DNA of 64,000 nucleotides, from contig CAXNKG010000010.1 in assembly GCA_964202965.1 (NCBI GenBank), positions 1-64,000 on the forward strand. Reading direction: 5' to 3'. The position numbers were made by a program, and so were the translations under genes. Source of the DNA: CAXNKG01 sp964202965. GTDB taxonomy: Bacteria > Acidobacteriota > Vicinamibacteria > Vicinamibacterales > UBA2999. The notes beneath the pieces are model-generated. The model ran no database searches. It was not told the origin of the DNA and saw only the letters and a program-made list of their open reading frames with translations. Each line of letters opens with the position of its first letter. Positions within the stretch are counted from its first letter, which is position 1. Positions 16,238-24,041 of this stretch are shown one piece after another.

Positions 16238-17317
16238 TCACTGCCCCACGACGTCCGGTCTGTTGATCATGGACTCGATTGTGATGACCCGTCCATCGAC
16301 CTGAGCGGTGACCGGCTGCGACGCGCGCGGCAGGAAACACTCGGCGCAGGCAGTGTAACGTTGAACACCGACGTGGGCGAGGTGCGCGCGTCGTGCGGCG
16401 CGCAGGGACTCGCCATTCCAGATGGCATGTACGCTCTCGTGATTCACGTCCCCGATGATGTGATGGGACATCTCATCGTGGATGCACAGTGACACCTTTC
16501 CGTCGGCGCCAACCGCGAGACGTTGCCACAGAACGGGGCAGGTGAAACGCTCCCGGTAGACAATCGTCGAATCGTTCCGCAGGTAGTCGAGCAGGGGATT
16601 GACGGCCACCTGATCGACAATGCCCCGGAAGGTTTCATAGAAGGCCTGCGGATTCTCCTTGACGGCCGGCCACACGCCCTGGATCTTCACGACCGGCTTG
16701 ACTGCGCGTTTGCGTCGTTTGATCTCGTCGAACGATCGGATCTTCGCGACCGCATCCTCGAATACGGCAGGATGCCGGATGCGATTATAGGTCTCGCCCA
16801 TCCCGTCGAACGAGATCGTCAACCAATCAAGCCCGATGTCGACCAGTTCCTCGAACATGGCCGGCGTGAGCCGCAGCGCGTTGGTGAGCGTCGAGACTTC
16901 CTTAATCCCGCGGCGCTTGGCGTAGCGCGCCATTTCGACAAAATGGGGATTCAAGGTGGGCTCGCCCCGCCAGCTCAATCGGATCGAGAACGCGCCATGG
17001 TCCACGCATTCGTCCACAATCTTCTTGAACAAGTCCAGCTTCATGTACGTGAGCTTCACGTTCTGTTTGAACTCGTCGGTGATCGTGAAGCACATCGGGC
17101 ACTTCATGTTGCAGGCGCTGCTGGCCTCGATGTCGACGTGGTCGGGAAAATCCGGAAGCGCGTGCAGTCGAGGGTAGATGTGCCACTTCACGCGGTTCCA
17201 CCCGTAGCGCAGCAGATGTCCCTTGCCGCGCAACAGCGCAAATCTGACGGACTCGGCAGCCGAACCGAGGTACGTCTGGTCGTTGTCCCGATAGTCCGAG
17301 CGGAGCCAGCCGAACAA
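16238..17317 (-). CDS. Radical SAM/SPASM protein
   Basis: A 359-aa radical SAM enzyme. The [4Fe-4S] motif is ASSACNMKCPMCFTI around residues 67-77, and RLSWRGEPTLNPHFVEM is the conserved GGEP-like strand with Trp-Arg variation. A SPASM-like C-terminus shows FTCPVLWQRLAVGADGKV, SLCIHDE and ACAECFLP. It directly follows the SDR epimerase gene with no gap. SPASM enzymes with this layout include peptide modifiers and sugar dehydrogenase/epimerases. With no precursor peptide in sight, a sugar role is inferred. It is not close enough in sequence to the protein at 7833-8948 to be a recent duplicate. Confidence 0.85.
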   Translation of the reverse strand: MFGWLRSDYRDNDQTYLGSAAESVRFALLRGKGHLLRYGWNRVKWHIYPRLHALPDFPDHVDIEASSACNMKCPMCFTITDEFKQNVKLTYMKLDLFKKIVDECVDHGAFSIRLSWRGEPTLNPHFVEMARYAKRRGIKEVSTLTNALRLTPAMFEELVDIGLDWLTISFDGMGETYNRIRHPAVFEDAVAKIRSFDEIKRRKRAVKPVVKIQGVWPAVKENPQAFYETFRGIVDQVAVNPLLDYLRNDSTIVYRERFTCPVLWQRLAVGADGKVSLCIHDEMSHHIIGDVNHESVHAIWNGESLRAARRAHLAHVGVQRYTACAECFLPRASQPVTAQVDGRVITIESMINRPDVVGQ

Positions 17318-18271
17318 TTACACTCCCGTTCCAGCCGTCATAAAGCCTTCGATTCGGCGCTGGGCGTCGTTGCGGCGCTCCTGTCGCGAGCGGTACCAGT
17401 CGACATAACGGCGAACGCCTTCTTCGAGCGGCGTCGTGGCCCGCCATCCGAGCTCGCGCTCAGCGCGAGCGCTGGAAATGACTTTGCCGGAGAAGTCCCC
17501 CGGACGTGCCGTGCCGAACTCGATCGTGACGTTGCCGACCAGCCGCTGCACCGTCTCGGCGACCTGGCGAATCGTGATCTTCTCGGTTCCGTCCAGGTTG
17601 TAGACCTTGTTCCGGCCCACCTCGCGCAGGGCGAGCACGTTCGCTTCGGCAAGGTCCTCCACGTACACGAACTGCCGAAATTGTAGGCCGTCGCCGGAGA
17701 TCTTGATCGGTCCGCCTTCAACCGCCTGTCGCACGAAGGCAGGGATGACGGCGCGATCCCGGCCACGCGGTCCGTATGGAATGCCGTAGCGGAGAATCGT
17801 GACCGGCAGTTCGTACAGGCGGCTGTACGACTGGCAGTAGTATTCGCCCGCCAGCTTCGTTGCGGTGTACAGGTGTGACGGCGCGAGCAACGGAGTGTCT
17901 TCGTCAATCGTGCCGGCATGCGTGTCGCCGTACACCCAGGTCGTACTTCCGTACACCACACGTTCGAGCTTCGAGCGGCGCGCGGCCTCGAGGACATTGA
18001 TCGTGCCACGGACATTGATGCTCTCCGCATAATGCGGCTCGGCGAACACATCGTTCACGTCGGCAACCGCGGCAAGGTGAAATACAGCGTCTATGCTGTG
18101 CATCGCCATCCGCATCGCTTCGAGGTCGAGCAGGCTACCATGATAGAACTCCACATCGCGGCGCTCCGGCACGACCATGTCGAACACGCGAACCTCGAAT
18201 CCCTTGTCGCGAAGCTTGTCCACGACGTGCGATCCGATAAAGCCTGAACCCCCAGTGACTAGAACTTTCAT
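17318..18271 (-). CDS. NAD-dependent epimerase/dehydratase (extended SDR)
   Basis: From ATG at 18271 (about 317 aa) the protein starts MKVLVTGGSGFIGSHVV, the NAD-binding glycine motif. The catalytic triad is visible as VVYGSTTWVYGD (Ser/Thr) and LYTATKLAGEYYC (Tyr-x3-Lys). This places it among UDP-sugar 4-epimerases and 4,6-dehydratase relatives; it is not a PseB-type membrane-bound inverting dehydratase. Its ATG overlaps the aminotransferase stop (ATGA), so the two form a sugar-amination pair. The substrate is unknown. The open frame upstream of this ATG lies in the aminotransferase gene and is not used. Confidence 0.88.
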   Translation of the reverse strand: MKVLVTGGSGFIGSHVVDKLRDKGFEVRVFDMVVPERRDVEFYHGSLLDLEAMRMAMHSIDAVFHLAAVADVNDVFAEPHYAESINVRGTINVLEAARRSKLERVVYGSTTWVYGDTHAGTIDEDTPLLAPSHLYTATKLAGEYYCQSYSRLYELPVTILRYGIPYGPRGRDRAVIPAFVRQAVEGGPIKISGDGLQFRQFVYVEDLAEANVLALREVGRNKVYNLDGTEKITIRQVAETVQRLVGNVTIEFGTARPGDFSGKVISSARAERELGWRATTPLEEGVRRYVDWYRSRQERRNDAQRRIEGFMTAGTGV

Positions 18272-19293
18272 ACCGTGACACGCTCCCGAAGGTTGTCGGG
18301 GTGCACCGCAGGGTTGTAATAGAGCGGCACACACCAGTGATTACGGCTGACCCATTCGGCGTTCGGGAACTCGCCTTCCCTTCCCATCGTCCGATGACAC
18401 AGTTCCTCGTAGACCTTGCCGGTGGATTTCTCAATCGGCTCGAAGACGACGTATTTGTACAACCCTGAAATCATCCCTTCCGGGAAACGAACCCTGTTGG
18501 GGAATCGGTCATCAAGGTACTGCCGGGCGACCTCATTTTTCCATTCGACAACGGCCGGCATCCGGTCCACCTGCACGACGCCGAGCGCGGCGGTGAATTC
18601 CGACATGCGGTAGTTGAGCCCCACGACCGTGTAACCCGGCTTGCCGTAGTCGCGAAACTGGCGCGCGAATTCGATGAGTCCGGGGTGCGTGGAAACGAGC
18701 ATTCCACCTTCGCCGGTCGAAACCGTCTTCGTAGCGTAGAACGAATAAACGCCGGCGTCACCGTACGTGCCTGGCTTACGGCCGTTCCACGACGCCCCAT
18801 GCGCGTGAGCGCAGTCCTCGAGCAATATGATTTTGCGCGAGCGGCAGAACTCCGCGATGCGGAGAGTATCGAAGGCAATGTGTCCGCCGATGTGCACGAG
18901 CCACACCGCGGCGAGCTCGTGTTGCTCGGCCGCAGCGACAACAGCCTCGTAGCTGAGGCACAGATCGGTGCGGTTGCAATCCGCAAAGACGACATCGCCG
19001 CCGCCCTGTTGAATGGCAGAAGGCGTCGCCATGAACGTATTTGTGGGACACAACACTTTCTTGTCCCGCAGGTCGAAGTACTCCATGCAGGCGAGCGCCC
19101 CGCCAGCCCAGTTCGCGAACGCGACGGACGGCGCGTCATTCCAGGCCGCCCACTTCTCCTCGAACAACTGCGTGAATCTGGAATGCGACCACTTCTGATT
19201 GACGAAAATCTCGTTCCAGTATTTGAATACACGCTCTTTGTCGCGCTCATCGAAGCCTATTTTGAATGTCTGATAATCCACGTCGATCCTCAC
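18268..19293 (-). CDS. DegT/DnrJ/EryC1/StrS sugar aminotransferase
   Basis: The 341-aa protein is a second nucleotide-sugar aminotransferase. The PLP lysine sits in SFYATKTVSTGEGGM, and ILLEDCAHAHGASW is the family cofactor-ring segment. It begins MRIDVDYQTFKIGFDERDKE rather than the shorter family start, and it binds substrate near FANWAGGALACMEYF. It forms an ATGA-overlapping pair with the SDR gene, so the two probably make an amino sugar from a keto intermediate. It differs clearly from the aminotransferase at 12.4-13.5 kb, so the locus likely makes two aminated positions or two amino sugars. Confidence 0.87.
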   Translation of the reverse strand: MRIDVDYQTFKIGFDERDKERVFKYWNEIFVNQKWSHSRFTQLFEEKWAAWNDAPSVAFANWAGGALACMEYFDLRDKKVLCPTNTFMATPSAIQQGGGDVVFADCNRTDLCLSYEAVVAAAEQHELAAVWLVHIGGHIAFDTLRIAEFCRSRKIILLEDCAHAHGASWNGRKPGTYGDAGVYSFYATKTVSTGEGGMLVSTHPGLIEFARQFRDYGKPGYTVVGLNYRMSEFTAALGVVQVDRMPAVVEWKNEVARQYLDDRFPNRVRFPEGMISGLYKYVVFEPIEKSTGKVYEELCHRTMGREGEFPNAEWVSRNHWCVPLYYNPAVHPDNLRERVTV

Positions 19294-19296
19294 GAT

Positions 19297-21138
19297 TTAT
19301 AACCACCCTCTCGAGCGATAGAACACGATGGCGGCATACTCCCAGGCAATTCCGCGGAACTGCTCGAGGCTCGCGCCACGGCCGTGCGAATAGTACTGGC
19401 TTTGCGGAACAGGGGTGCCGGCGACGTTGATATCCGGCGCCTGCTTGCGCCACGTCAGAAGCGCCCGCCGCATGTGGTACGGAGAACTTACCAGCAGAAC
19501 ATCGCGAGCGCCATACCGGCGCGCGAGGTCGCGCGCGTAGATCACGCTCTGGTACGTGTTGGCGGCTCGCTCTTCGAGAATGATCGCGTCAGCCGGAACA
19601 CCGAGGTCAATCGCGAGGCCTCGCATGATGTCCGCTTCCTTGAACGCGTAGACAAAACCCGAGGAGAAGACCACCCGGGGAGCATAGCCGGCCTGATACA
19701 GATCGACGGCCTGCTTGACCCGCTCCTGATATCCTCCGCCCGCCTGCGCGGACTCGCCGGCGCCTCCGGCGAACACAACGATGGCATCCGCTTTCTGTGG
19801 CGTGTCAACGATGCGGAGTGGCTCCGCTATGACCCAGAGCAGAGGCGTCTGAAAGAGCAGCAAGTACACGACCGCGGCGCCCGCCGCGGTCCGCATGGCC
19901 CGACCACGGGCCGCGCGGTACACGCGACGCAGCTTCTTGTCCCAACGCTCCCGATGCTCCCGGCGCTCGGCCAACGCGTTCTCGATGAGACCGGTCATCG
20001 CCGCAACCCGCGCATCCCAGCTGTGCGCGCGCGCCACCGCGATGCGCTTCTCAACCTCCGACGCCTCATGCCCCTGCATGGCGCGCTGAATCGCGCTGGC
20101 GAACGCCTCGGGATCATCCGCAATGGCGGCGACGTCACCGTGCGCCCGGTTGAACTGCGTGATGTCCGGCAAGCCGGTCGACACCACTGGCTTGCCCATC
20201 GCCAGATATTCGTTCAGCTTGGTCGGAAACACGTTGGTCGTGTAGTCACTGAACACGTAAGGGATGATCCCGACGTCAAATCCCTTGATGTACCCGGGAA
20301 GCTCGTCATGAGGGCGGGCACCGAGCAGCCGCACGTTTGGCTCGCGTTCCAGCAGCGACACATCGCATTGCTGCGGCCCGAGGAACACGAAGGTCGCATC
20401 CGGCAGGCGCCGAGCGGCCGCAACGGCCAGTGGCTGATCCACCCACCGGTGGAGACCCCCGACGTAGCCGACGATCGGACGCGGAATAGCTTTCAGCTCA
20501 TCCGGGATGCCATCGCTCGAGGTTCGAATGGCCTCGAAGTGGGTGAAGTTGACCCCGAAGGGAAACACGTCAACCTGATCCCGAAAGCGGCGCACGCGTT
20601 CGCGAAACTGCTCTGACTGGACGAACACCAGGTCGGCGTCCCGGAACAGGCGGTGCTCGGTGCGACGGATGTTCCGGGCGCCAGACGAACTGGCAACGAA
20701 GTCAGCAATGCAGTAGTAGACGACCAGCTCCGGGTCGACACCCCTGATCAGATCCAGCGCAAGTGGCGTCGGCAGGAACGTCCACACCAACGGGCGACCG
20801 CTGCCCATGGCGCTCATCCATCGGCGTAGGGCGCGCACGATGATGAATCGATTGATCCACCGGGCTATCCTGGAGTACGGGAAGGGCAGCACGAGCGGCG
20901 AATAGACGAACAGGTTTTCGCGCTCCTGCCTGAACCCCTTGGTACCGCGCCACCAGTTCCGTATCCGCTGCCGAAGCCTGGGGACATCCCGGAGCGTCGG
21001 CCGCCGCGCGCCCGTGTTCTCGATGAAGAGGACGTTGTTGCCCTGGGCGGCGAACATGGACATGATCTGCTGGTGACCCTGCCAGTTGAAGTCCCAGTCG
21101 ATCGACGAGATGCAGAGTACGGTCTGCCCCTTCAGCAT
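19297..21138 (-). CDS. Fusion: GT4-like glycosyltransferase + DUF218/YdcF domain
   Basis: From ATG at 21138, overlapping the regulator's TAA, this 613-aa protein has two parts. Residues about 1-395 form a GT-B glycosyltransferase (VLCISSIDWDFNWQGHQQ at the start, IVGYVGGLHRWVDQPLAV, NEYLAMGKPVVSTGLPD). A basic linker and one membrane segment (AAVVYLLLFQTPLLWVI, about 415-436) lead to a DUF218/SanA/ElyC-like domain (ADAIVVFAGGAGES, VVFSSGFVYAF, VLLVSSPYHMRRALLTW). DUF218 proteins act on envelope lipid carriers or undecaprenyl-linked sugars. The fusion would join cytoplasmic sugar transfer to a step on the outer face. A stand-alone DUF218 gene lies nearby at 24.0-24.7 kb. Confidence 0.85.
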   Translation of the reverse strand: MLKGQTVLCISSIDWDFNWQGHQQIMSMFAAQGNNVLFIENTGARRPTLRDVPRLRQRIRNWWRGTKGFRQERENLFVYSPLVLPFPYSRIARWINRFIIVRALRRWMSAMGSGRPLVWTFLPTPLALDLIRGVDPELVVYYCIADFVASSSGARNIRRTEHRLFRDADLVFVQSEQFRERVRRFRDQVDVFPFGVNFTHFEAIRTSSDGIPDELKAIPRPIVGYVGGLHRWVDQPLAVAAARRLPDATFVFLGPQQCDVSLLEREPNVRLLGARPHDELPGYIKGFDVGIIPYVFSDYTTNVFPTKLNEYLAMGKPVVSTGLPDITQFNRAHGDVAAIADDPEAFASAIQRAMQGHEASEVEKRIAVARAHSWDARVAAMTGLIENALAERREHRERWDKKLRRVYRAARGRAMRTAAGAAVVYLLLFQTPLLWVIAEPLRIVDTPQKADAIVVFAGGAGESAQAGGGYQERVKQAVDLYQAGYAPRVVFSSGFVYAFKEADIMRGLAIDLGVPADAIILEERAANTYQSVIYARDLARRYGARDVLLVSSPYHMRRALLTWRKQAPDINVAGTPVPQSQYYSHGRGASLEQFRGIAWEYAAIVFYRSRGWL

Positions 21139-21770
21139 TACAGGCAATACACCTTGCTCGGCGGTATGCCGCGCGCGCTGATCCGCGCCTGAATGGCCTC
21201 GCTATGGCGCAGACTGGCCACGATTACATGAGAGTACGTCGTCCCATTCAGGCCGTCGGGCGACAGGCATGCGGGATCGAAAATCTCGACATCGAAGAAC
21301 CGGCCACGGCGGCGGTCGTCGACGACGCCCAATAAAGTGAGATCGGTCCTTTGAAGGCTGACGTATGCGATCTCGGCGACGTCGCCCGCGCCGTAGAACA
21401 CCACCCGCTTCTGGCCCGAGCCATCCGCCGGACAGCAGTCCGAGACAGCCGTGAGGCTCGCCCGGATCTGTTCGCGCGTCTGGGTGTACAAGTGCACAGT
21501 GTTTTCGAGGGAATACCGTGTGGCCCGAGCCAGCGCCTCCAACCCCCCCGGAGTCATCAGATACCGGACGTGCCGGGTGCCCAACCCGGTCATCTTGACG
21601 TAGCCCTTCCCCACGAGCCGGCGAACGAGCAGATTCGTGAGGCCCAGGGCGACCCCCAGTTCGTTCGAGAGCGATCGCTGGGTGACCCGGGACCCCGAGG
21701 CGATAGCCTGGAGAATTCGCCGGTCAAGTTCGCGTTCAGGAAGGGACAAGGTACGCTTCGCGCCTCTCAC
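21138..21770 (-). CDS. Winged-helix regulator with C-terminal Rossmann-like sensing domain
   Basis: The 210-aa protein starts at GTG 21770. Residues about 14-75 form a winged helix (ILQAIASGSRVTQRSLSNEL, LTNLLVRRLVGKGYVKM). After a linker, residues about 120-205 form a nucleotide- or CoA-binding-like Rossmann unit (VVFYGAGDVAEIAYVSL, LLGVVDDRRRGRFFDVEIFD, HVIVASLRHSEAI). Such proteins recur at the head of exopolysaccharide clusters and probably sense a nucleotide sugar or metabolite. It is the first gene of the 20-kb minus-strand chain, next to a divergent gap with an inverted repeat at 21824-21840, so autoregulation is likely. Confidence 0.8.
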   Translation of the reverse strand: MRGAKRTLSLPERELDRRILQAIASGSRVTQRSLSNELGVALGLTNLLVRRLVGKGYVKMTGLGTRHVRYLMTPGGLEALARATRYSLENTVHLYTQTREQIRASLTAVSDCCPADGSGQKRVVFYGAGDVAEIAYVSLQRTDLTLLGVVDDRRRGRFFDVEIFDPACLSPDGLNGTTYSHVIVASLRHSEAIQARISARGIPPSKVYCL

Positions 21771-21823
21771 TTACAGCCGGCGCGGAAAAACCTTGGCGGC
21801 CGCAAGCGTGGAAAGGCGCTGAC

Positions 21824-21840
21824 CGTTCAGAAAGTGAACG
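21824..21840. promoter_or_regulatory. Perfect inverted repeat, candidate operator
   Basis: cgttca and tgaacg are perfect 6-bp arms around a 5-bp spacer, 54 bp ahead of the regulator's start. A shorter dyad (ttcgg-g-ccgaa) lies at 21856-21866. Both fall in the 164-bp gap between the divergent operons. Their position close to the expected transcription start suggests binding by the adjacent winged-helix protein. Confidence 0.45.
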
Positions 21841-21842
21841 AT

Positions 21843-21874
21843 CTATTAGGACGCGTTCGGGCCGAAGTTGTCAA
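21843..21874 (-). promoter_or_regulatory. Candidate promoter of the minus-strand glycan operon
   Basis: On the minus strand a perfect TTGACA (21869-21874) is followed by TAATAG (21843-21848) after 20 bp, or by TCCTAA (21846-21851) after 17 bp. The -35 is good, but neither -10 choice is ideal. The inverted repeat at 21824-21840 would cover the start point. Confidence 0.3.
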
Positions 21875-21921
21875 CGATTTCAGGCGTGGCGAACATAAGG
21901 TGAAGAGGCGTGGTCCTCACT

Positions 21922-21927
21922 TAGACT
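21922..21927 (+). promoter_or_regulatory. -10-like hexamer before the 448-aa membrane protein
   Basis: TAGACT lies 7 nt upstream of the ATG at 21935, which would give a nearly leaderless mRNA. The same arrangement recurs at other operon-first genes in the window. Confidence 0.3.
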
Positions 21928-21934
21928 ACTGGCG

Positions 21935-23281
21935 ATGTCGCTGTGGCAGCGGTTCTCGATTCCCGTCCTCGCGTCGGCGATCCTTATTTGCCACTTTGCG
22001 CTCAGCTTTGCGCTGATTCCACCCTGGCAGCAGCCCGACGAACCCACCTTCGTCGCTTGGGCCGAATGGCAGCGGGCGCAGGTCATCGAAGCCACTCCCG
22101 GTCCGGACCCGGGCCGGGAAGGCGAAATCATCCACTCGATGGCCCGATACGACTGGTGGCAGCACCGACGGGTGAACGGTCAACCCCCTGATCCGTTGCC
22201 CAAAGATTTCAATGTTACCGGCTCCGGGACGCCCGCCAGCACACCAGGCCGGCCACCCGGCTTCCCTTTGATCGCGGGCGGATACCTTACGGCATTTCCG
22301 CAATTGTCGATTGATGCCGACCTCTACCTCTTGCGAGCAATGTCGGCGCTCATCGGAGTCCTGACCTTGTGGATGGCCTGGCTGGCTGCGCGTGAAAGCC
22401 TTGGCCCCCTGGGCGGGGCCACGGTCGCCGCGCTGCTGGCTCTGCATCCCCAATTCAGCATCGTCAGCACGTCCGCGGCATCCGACGCCGTGGCGAACCT
22501 GCTCACCGCGTGCGCGTGGTGGCAAATCACGCGGATCGTCAAAGGCCGAACGGTGGCGATGTCCGTTGCGGTGATGTGGTGCGCCATTCTTGCCGCGGCG
22601 CTTGTCGATCGCATGGCGCTCCCGGTCGTTGCCACTGCGGGGCTCGCATCGCTCGTCGCGCTCTGGGCGCGTCTGGGCGTGGTCCGTGCACCGCTGGTGA
22701 TGGTCGTGCTCACTGCCCTGCTGACGGTTGCTGCGTGGAACGCGCCGTGGGCGCCCGGGATCCTCCAGGAATCGCTCCAGTCGTATCAGTGGGGCCGGTT
22801 GTTCTCGGTGAGCTTCGCCCCGGCCGTGTTGAGCTGGGATCTCTTTGCCGGCTTCACGGCGTTCATGCATCGAAGCTGGTGGTTCTCTCTGGGGTGGGGG
22901 CGCTACGCTCCTCCGTCCTGGTGGATAGGACCGCTGACCGTACTGACGCTGGTCACGGCGTGCGGCATCGGGCGGCAGCTGTTCGCGAGAACCGCCGCCG
23001 ACCGGAGCACCCGCACGATCATTGTGCTGGCGCTGGTGACCCTGGCCGTCCAGGTGTGGGCCGTCTACTGGATGTACTACCGCTTCGCCAATGGCTCACA
23101 GGGAAAATCCCTGTTTCCGGCCCTGGTGCCAACGTTGCTCCTCCTGTGGGTAGGAGTGGCCGCATGGGTCCCGGAGCGGTACCGAGCCACGGCGGCCGTT
23201 GCGCTCGTCGCGGTTCTTGCGCTGTTCGATCTGTCGGTCTGGACGCTGGTCGCGATCCCTGCCTACTATGCCAGCTTCTGA
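21935..23281 (+). CDS. Polytopic membrane protein, GT-C/DUF2142-like
   Basis: The 448-aa protein has an N-terminal membrane segment, then an extracytoplasmic loop starting IPPWQQPDEPTFVAWAEW. The acidic pair near the first loop (PDEP) is what GT-C glycosyltransferases and DUF2142 proteins use to bind a lipid-phosphate sugar. Many hydrophobic helices follow (AMSALIGVLTLWMAWLAAR onward), ending in a last helix near FDLSVWTLVAIPAYYASF. It lacks the C-terminal two-cysteine domain of the five paralogous membrane proteins further along. It is read divergently from the regulator. Probable role: sugar transfer outside the cytoplasm; not proven. Confidence 0.65.
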   Translation: MSLWQRFSIPVLASAILICHFALSFALIPPWQQPDEPTFVAWAEWQRAQVIEATPGPDPGREGEIIHSMARYDWWQHRRVNGQPPDPLPKDFNVTGSGTPASTPGRPPGFPLIAGGYLTAFPQLSIDADLYLLRAMSALIGVLTLWMAWLAARESLGPLGGATVAALLALHPQFSIVSTSAASDAVANLLTACAWWQITRIVKGRTVAMSVAVMWCAILAAALVDRMALPVVATAGLASLVALWARLGVVRAPLVMVVLTALLTVAAWNAPWAPGILQESLQSYQWGRLFSVSFAPAVLSWDLFAGFTAFMHRSWWFSLGWGRYAPPSWWIGPLTVLTLVTACGIGRQLFARTAADRSTRTIIVLALVTLAVQVWAVYWMYYRFANGSQGKSLFPALVPTLLLLWVGVAAWVPERYRATAAVALVAVLALFDLSVWTLVAIPAYYASF

Positions 23282-23302
23282 CGCAAAGCTTCTGAGGCAA
23301 AG
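23275..23302. repeat. 14-bp tandem duplication spanning a stop codon
   Basis: cttctgacgcaaag is followed at once by cttctgaggcaaag, differing at one base. The first copy contains the TGA of the preceding gene, so the second copy is extra 3' sequence. It looks like a small slippage duplication. Confidence 0.6.
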
Positions 23303-23319
23303 TCTTTGACGATGCCGCC

Positions 23320-24036
23320 CTACGCTGACATCAAGGACCGCGCGACCCGCGCGATCTCTTCGTCGTACGCCCCATATACCTCTCCCGTCGACGCCTGCTG
23401 GCCGACAAGCGCGGGCTTGACTCCAAAATCCGGCACGTCGAGGTCCGCCAGGCGGTCAAAGTAGATGTGTTCGATATGCCGGCCCTTCGAGTCGTCCGCT
23501 TCGAGGTACGCATCGAGCAGCCGCCGCTCGAATAGCTCGTGGCTGCACTTGAAGAATCGCGTAATCACCTTCGGCGTTCTCGCGGGGTCCTTCCACCGCT
23601 TGCGGCGGAACCCATCGGCTGTCGGCGTCGACTGACTGACGTCGTCGAAGTTGCTGACGAACAGCCGGCCGGTGATCTTGTAAAACGACGGTGTCGACCG
23701 CAGGAGCGTGCTGTTCCGGAAGAGATGCTCCAGGATTCGTCCTTCGCCGTACCCCTTTCCTACCAGTGCCGCCTCCTGGTTGCCGTCGAAGACGATCAGT
23801 TCCAGTTCCTTCCCCGCCGCTTCGAACAGCCGAATCACCGGAGAGAAATCAAATGTCGTGTTGCTGTTCTCCCCAAGAACGAGACGGCGCACCCGGCTCG
23901 GACGGGCCCACGCCGCGAGAGAACAGAGGTACTGGAATATCCGCTCCTGCTCGTCGCGCACGACCAGAAACGGGGTTGACCCGGGGTTAAAGGTCGCCGT
24001 CATGACGATGGTGTCGCCCGCGGCAGGAGTATCCAT
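23320..24036 (-). CDS. Uncharacterised 238-aa protein in glycan locus
   Basis: I cannot place this 238-aa protein in a named family. It is soluble, starts MDTPAAGDTIVMTATFNPGS and contains LVLGENSNTTFDFSPVIRLF, ELIVFDGNQEAALVGKGYGE and FYKITGRLFVSNFDD. The GKGYGEG and FxKITGR strings recall motifs in small glycosyltransferase-like proteins of O-antigen loci, but no DxD motif is obvious in the usual place. It is followed by no gene on its strand; its neighbour upstream in transcription is the DUF218 gene 5 bp away. A sugar-transfer role is a guess from context. Confidence 0.6.
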   Translation of the reverse strand: MDTPAAGDTIVMTATFNPGSTPFLVVRDEQERIFQYLCSLAAWARPSRVRRLVLGENSNTTFDFSPVIRLFEAAGKELELIVFDGNQEAALVGKGYGEGRILEHLFRNSTLLRSTPSFYKITGRLFVSNFDDVSQSTPTADGFRRKRWKDPARTPKVITRFFKCSHELFERRLLDAYLEADDSKGRHIEHIYFDRLADLDVPDFGVKPALVGQQASTGEVYGAYDEEIARVARSLMSA

Positions 24037-24041
24037 GTGAT

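Noticed and set aside
11786..19293. Canonical pseudaminic acid operon
   Set aside because: PseB-type dehydratase and PseH-type acetyltransferase are not recognised, so the product cannot be named.
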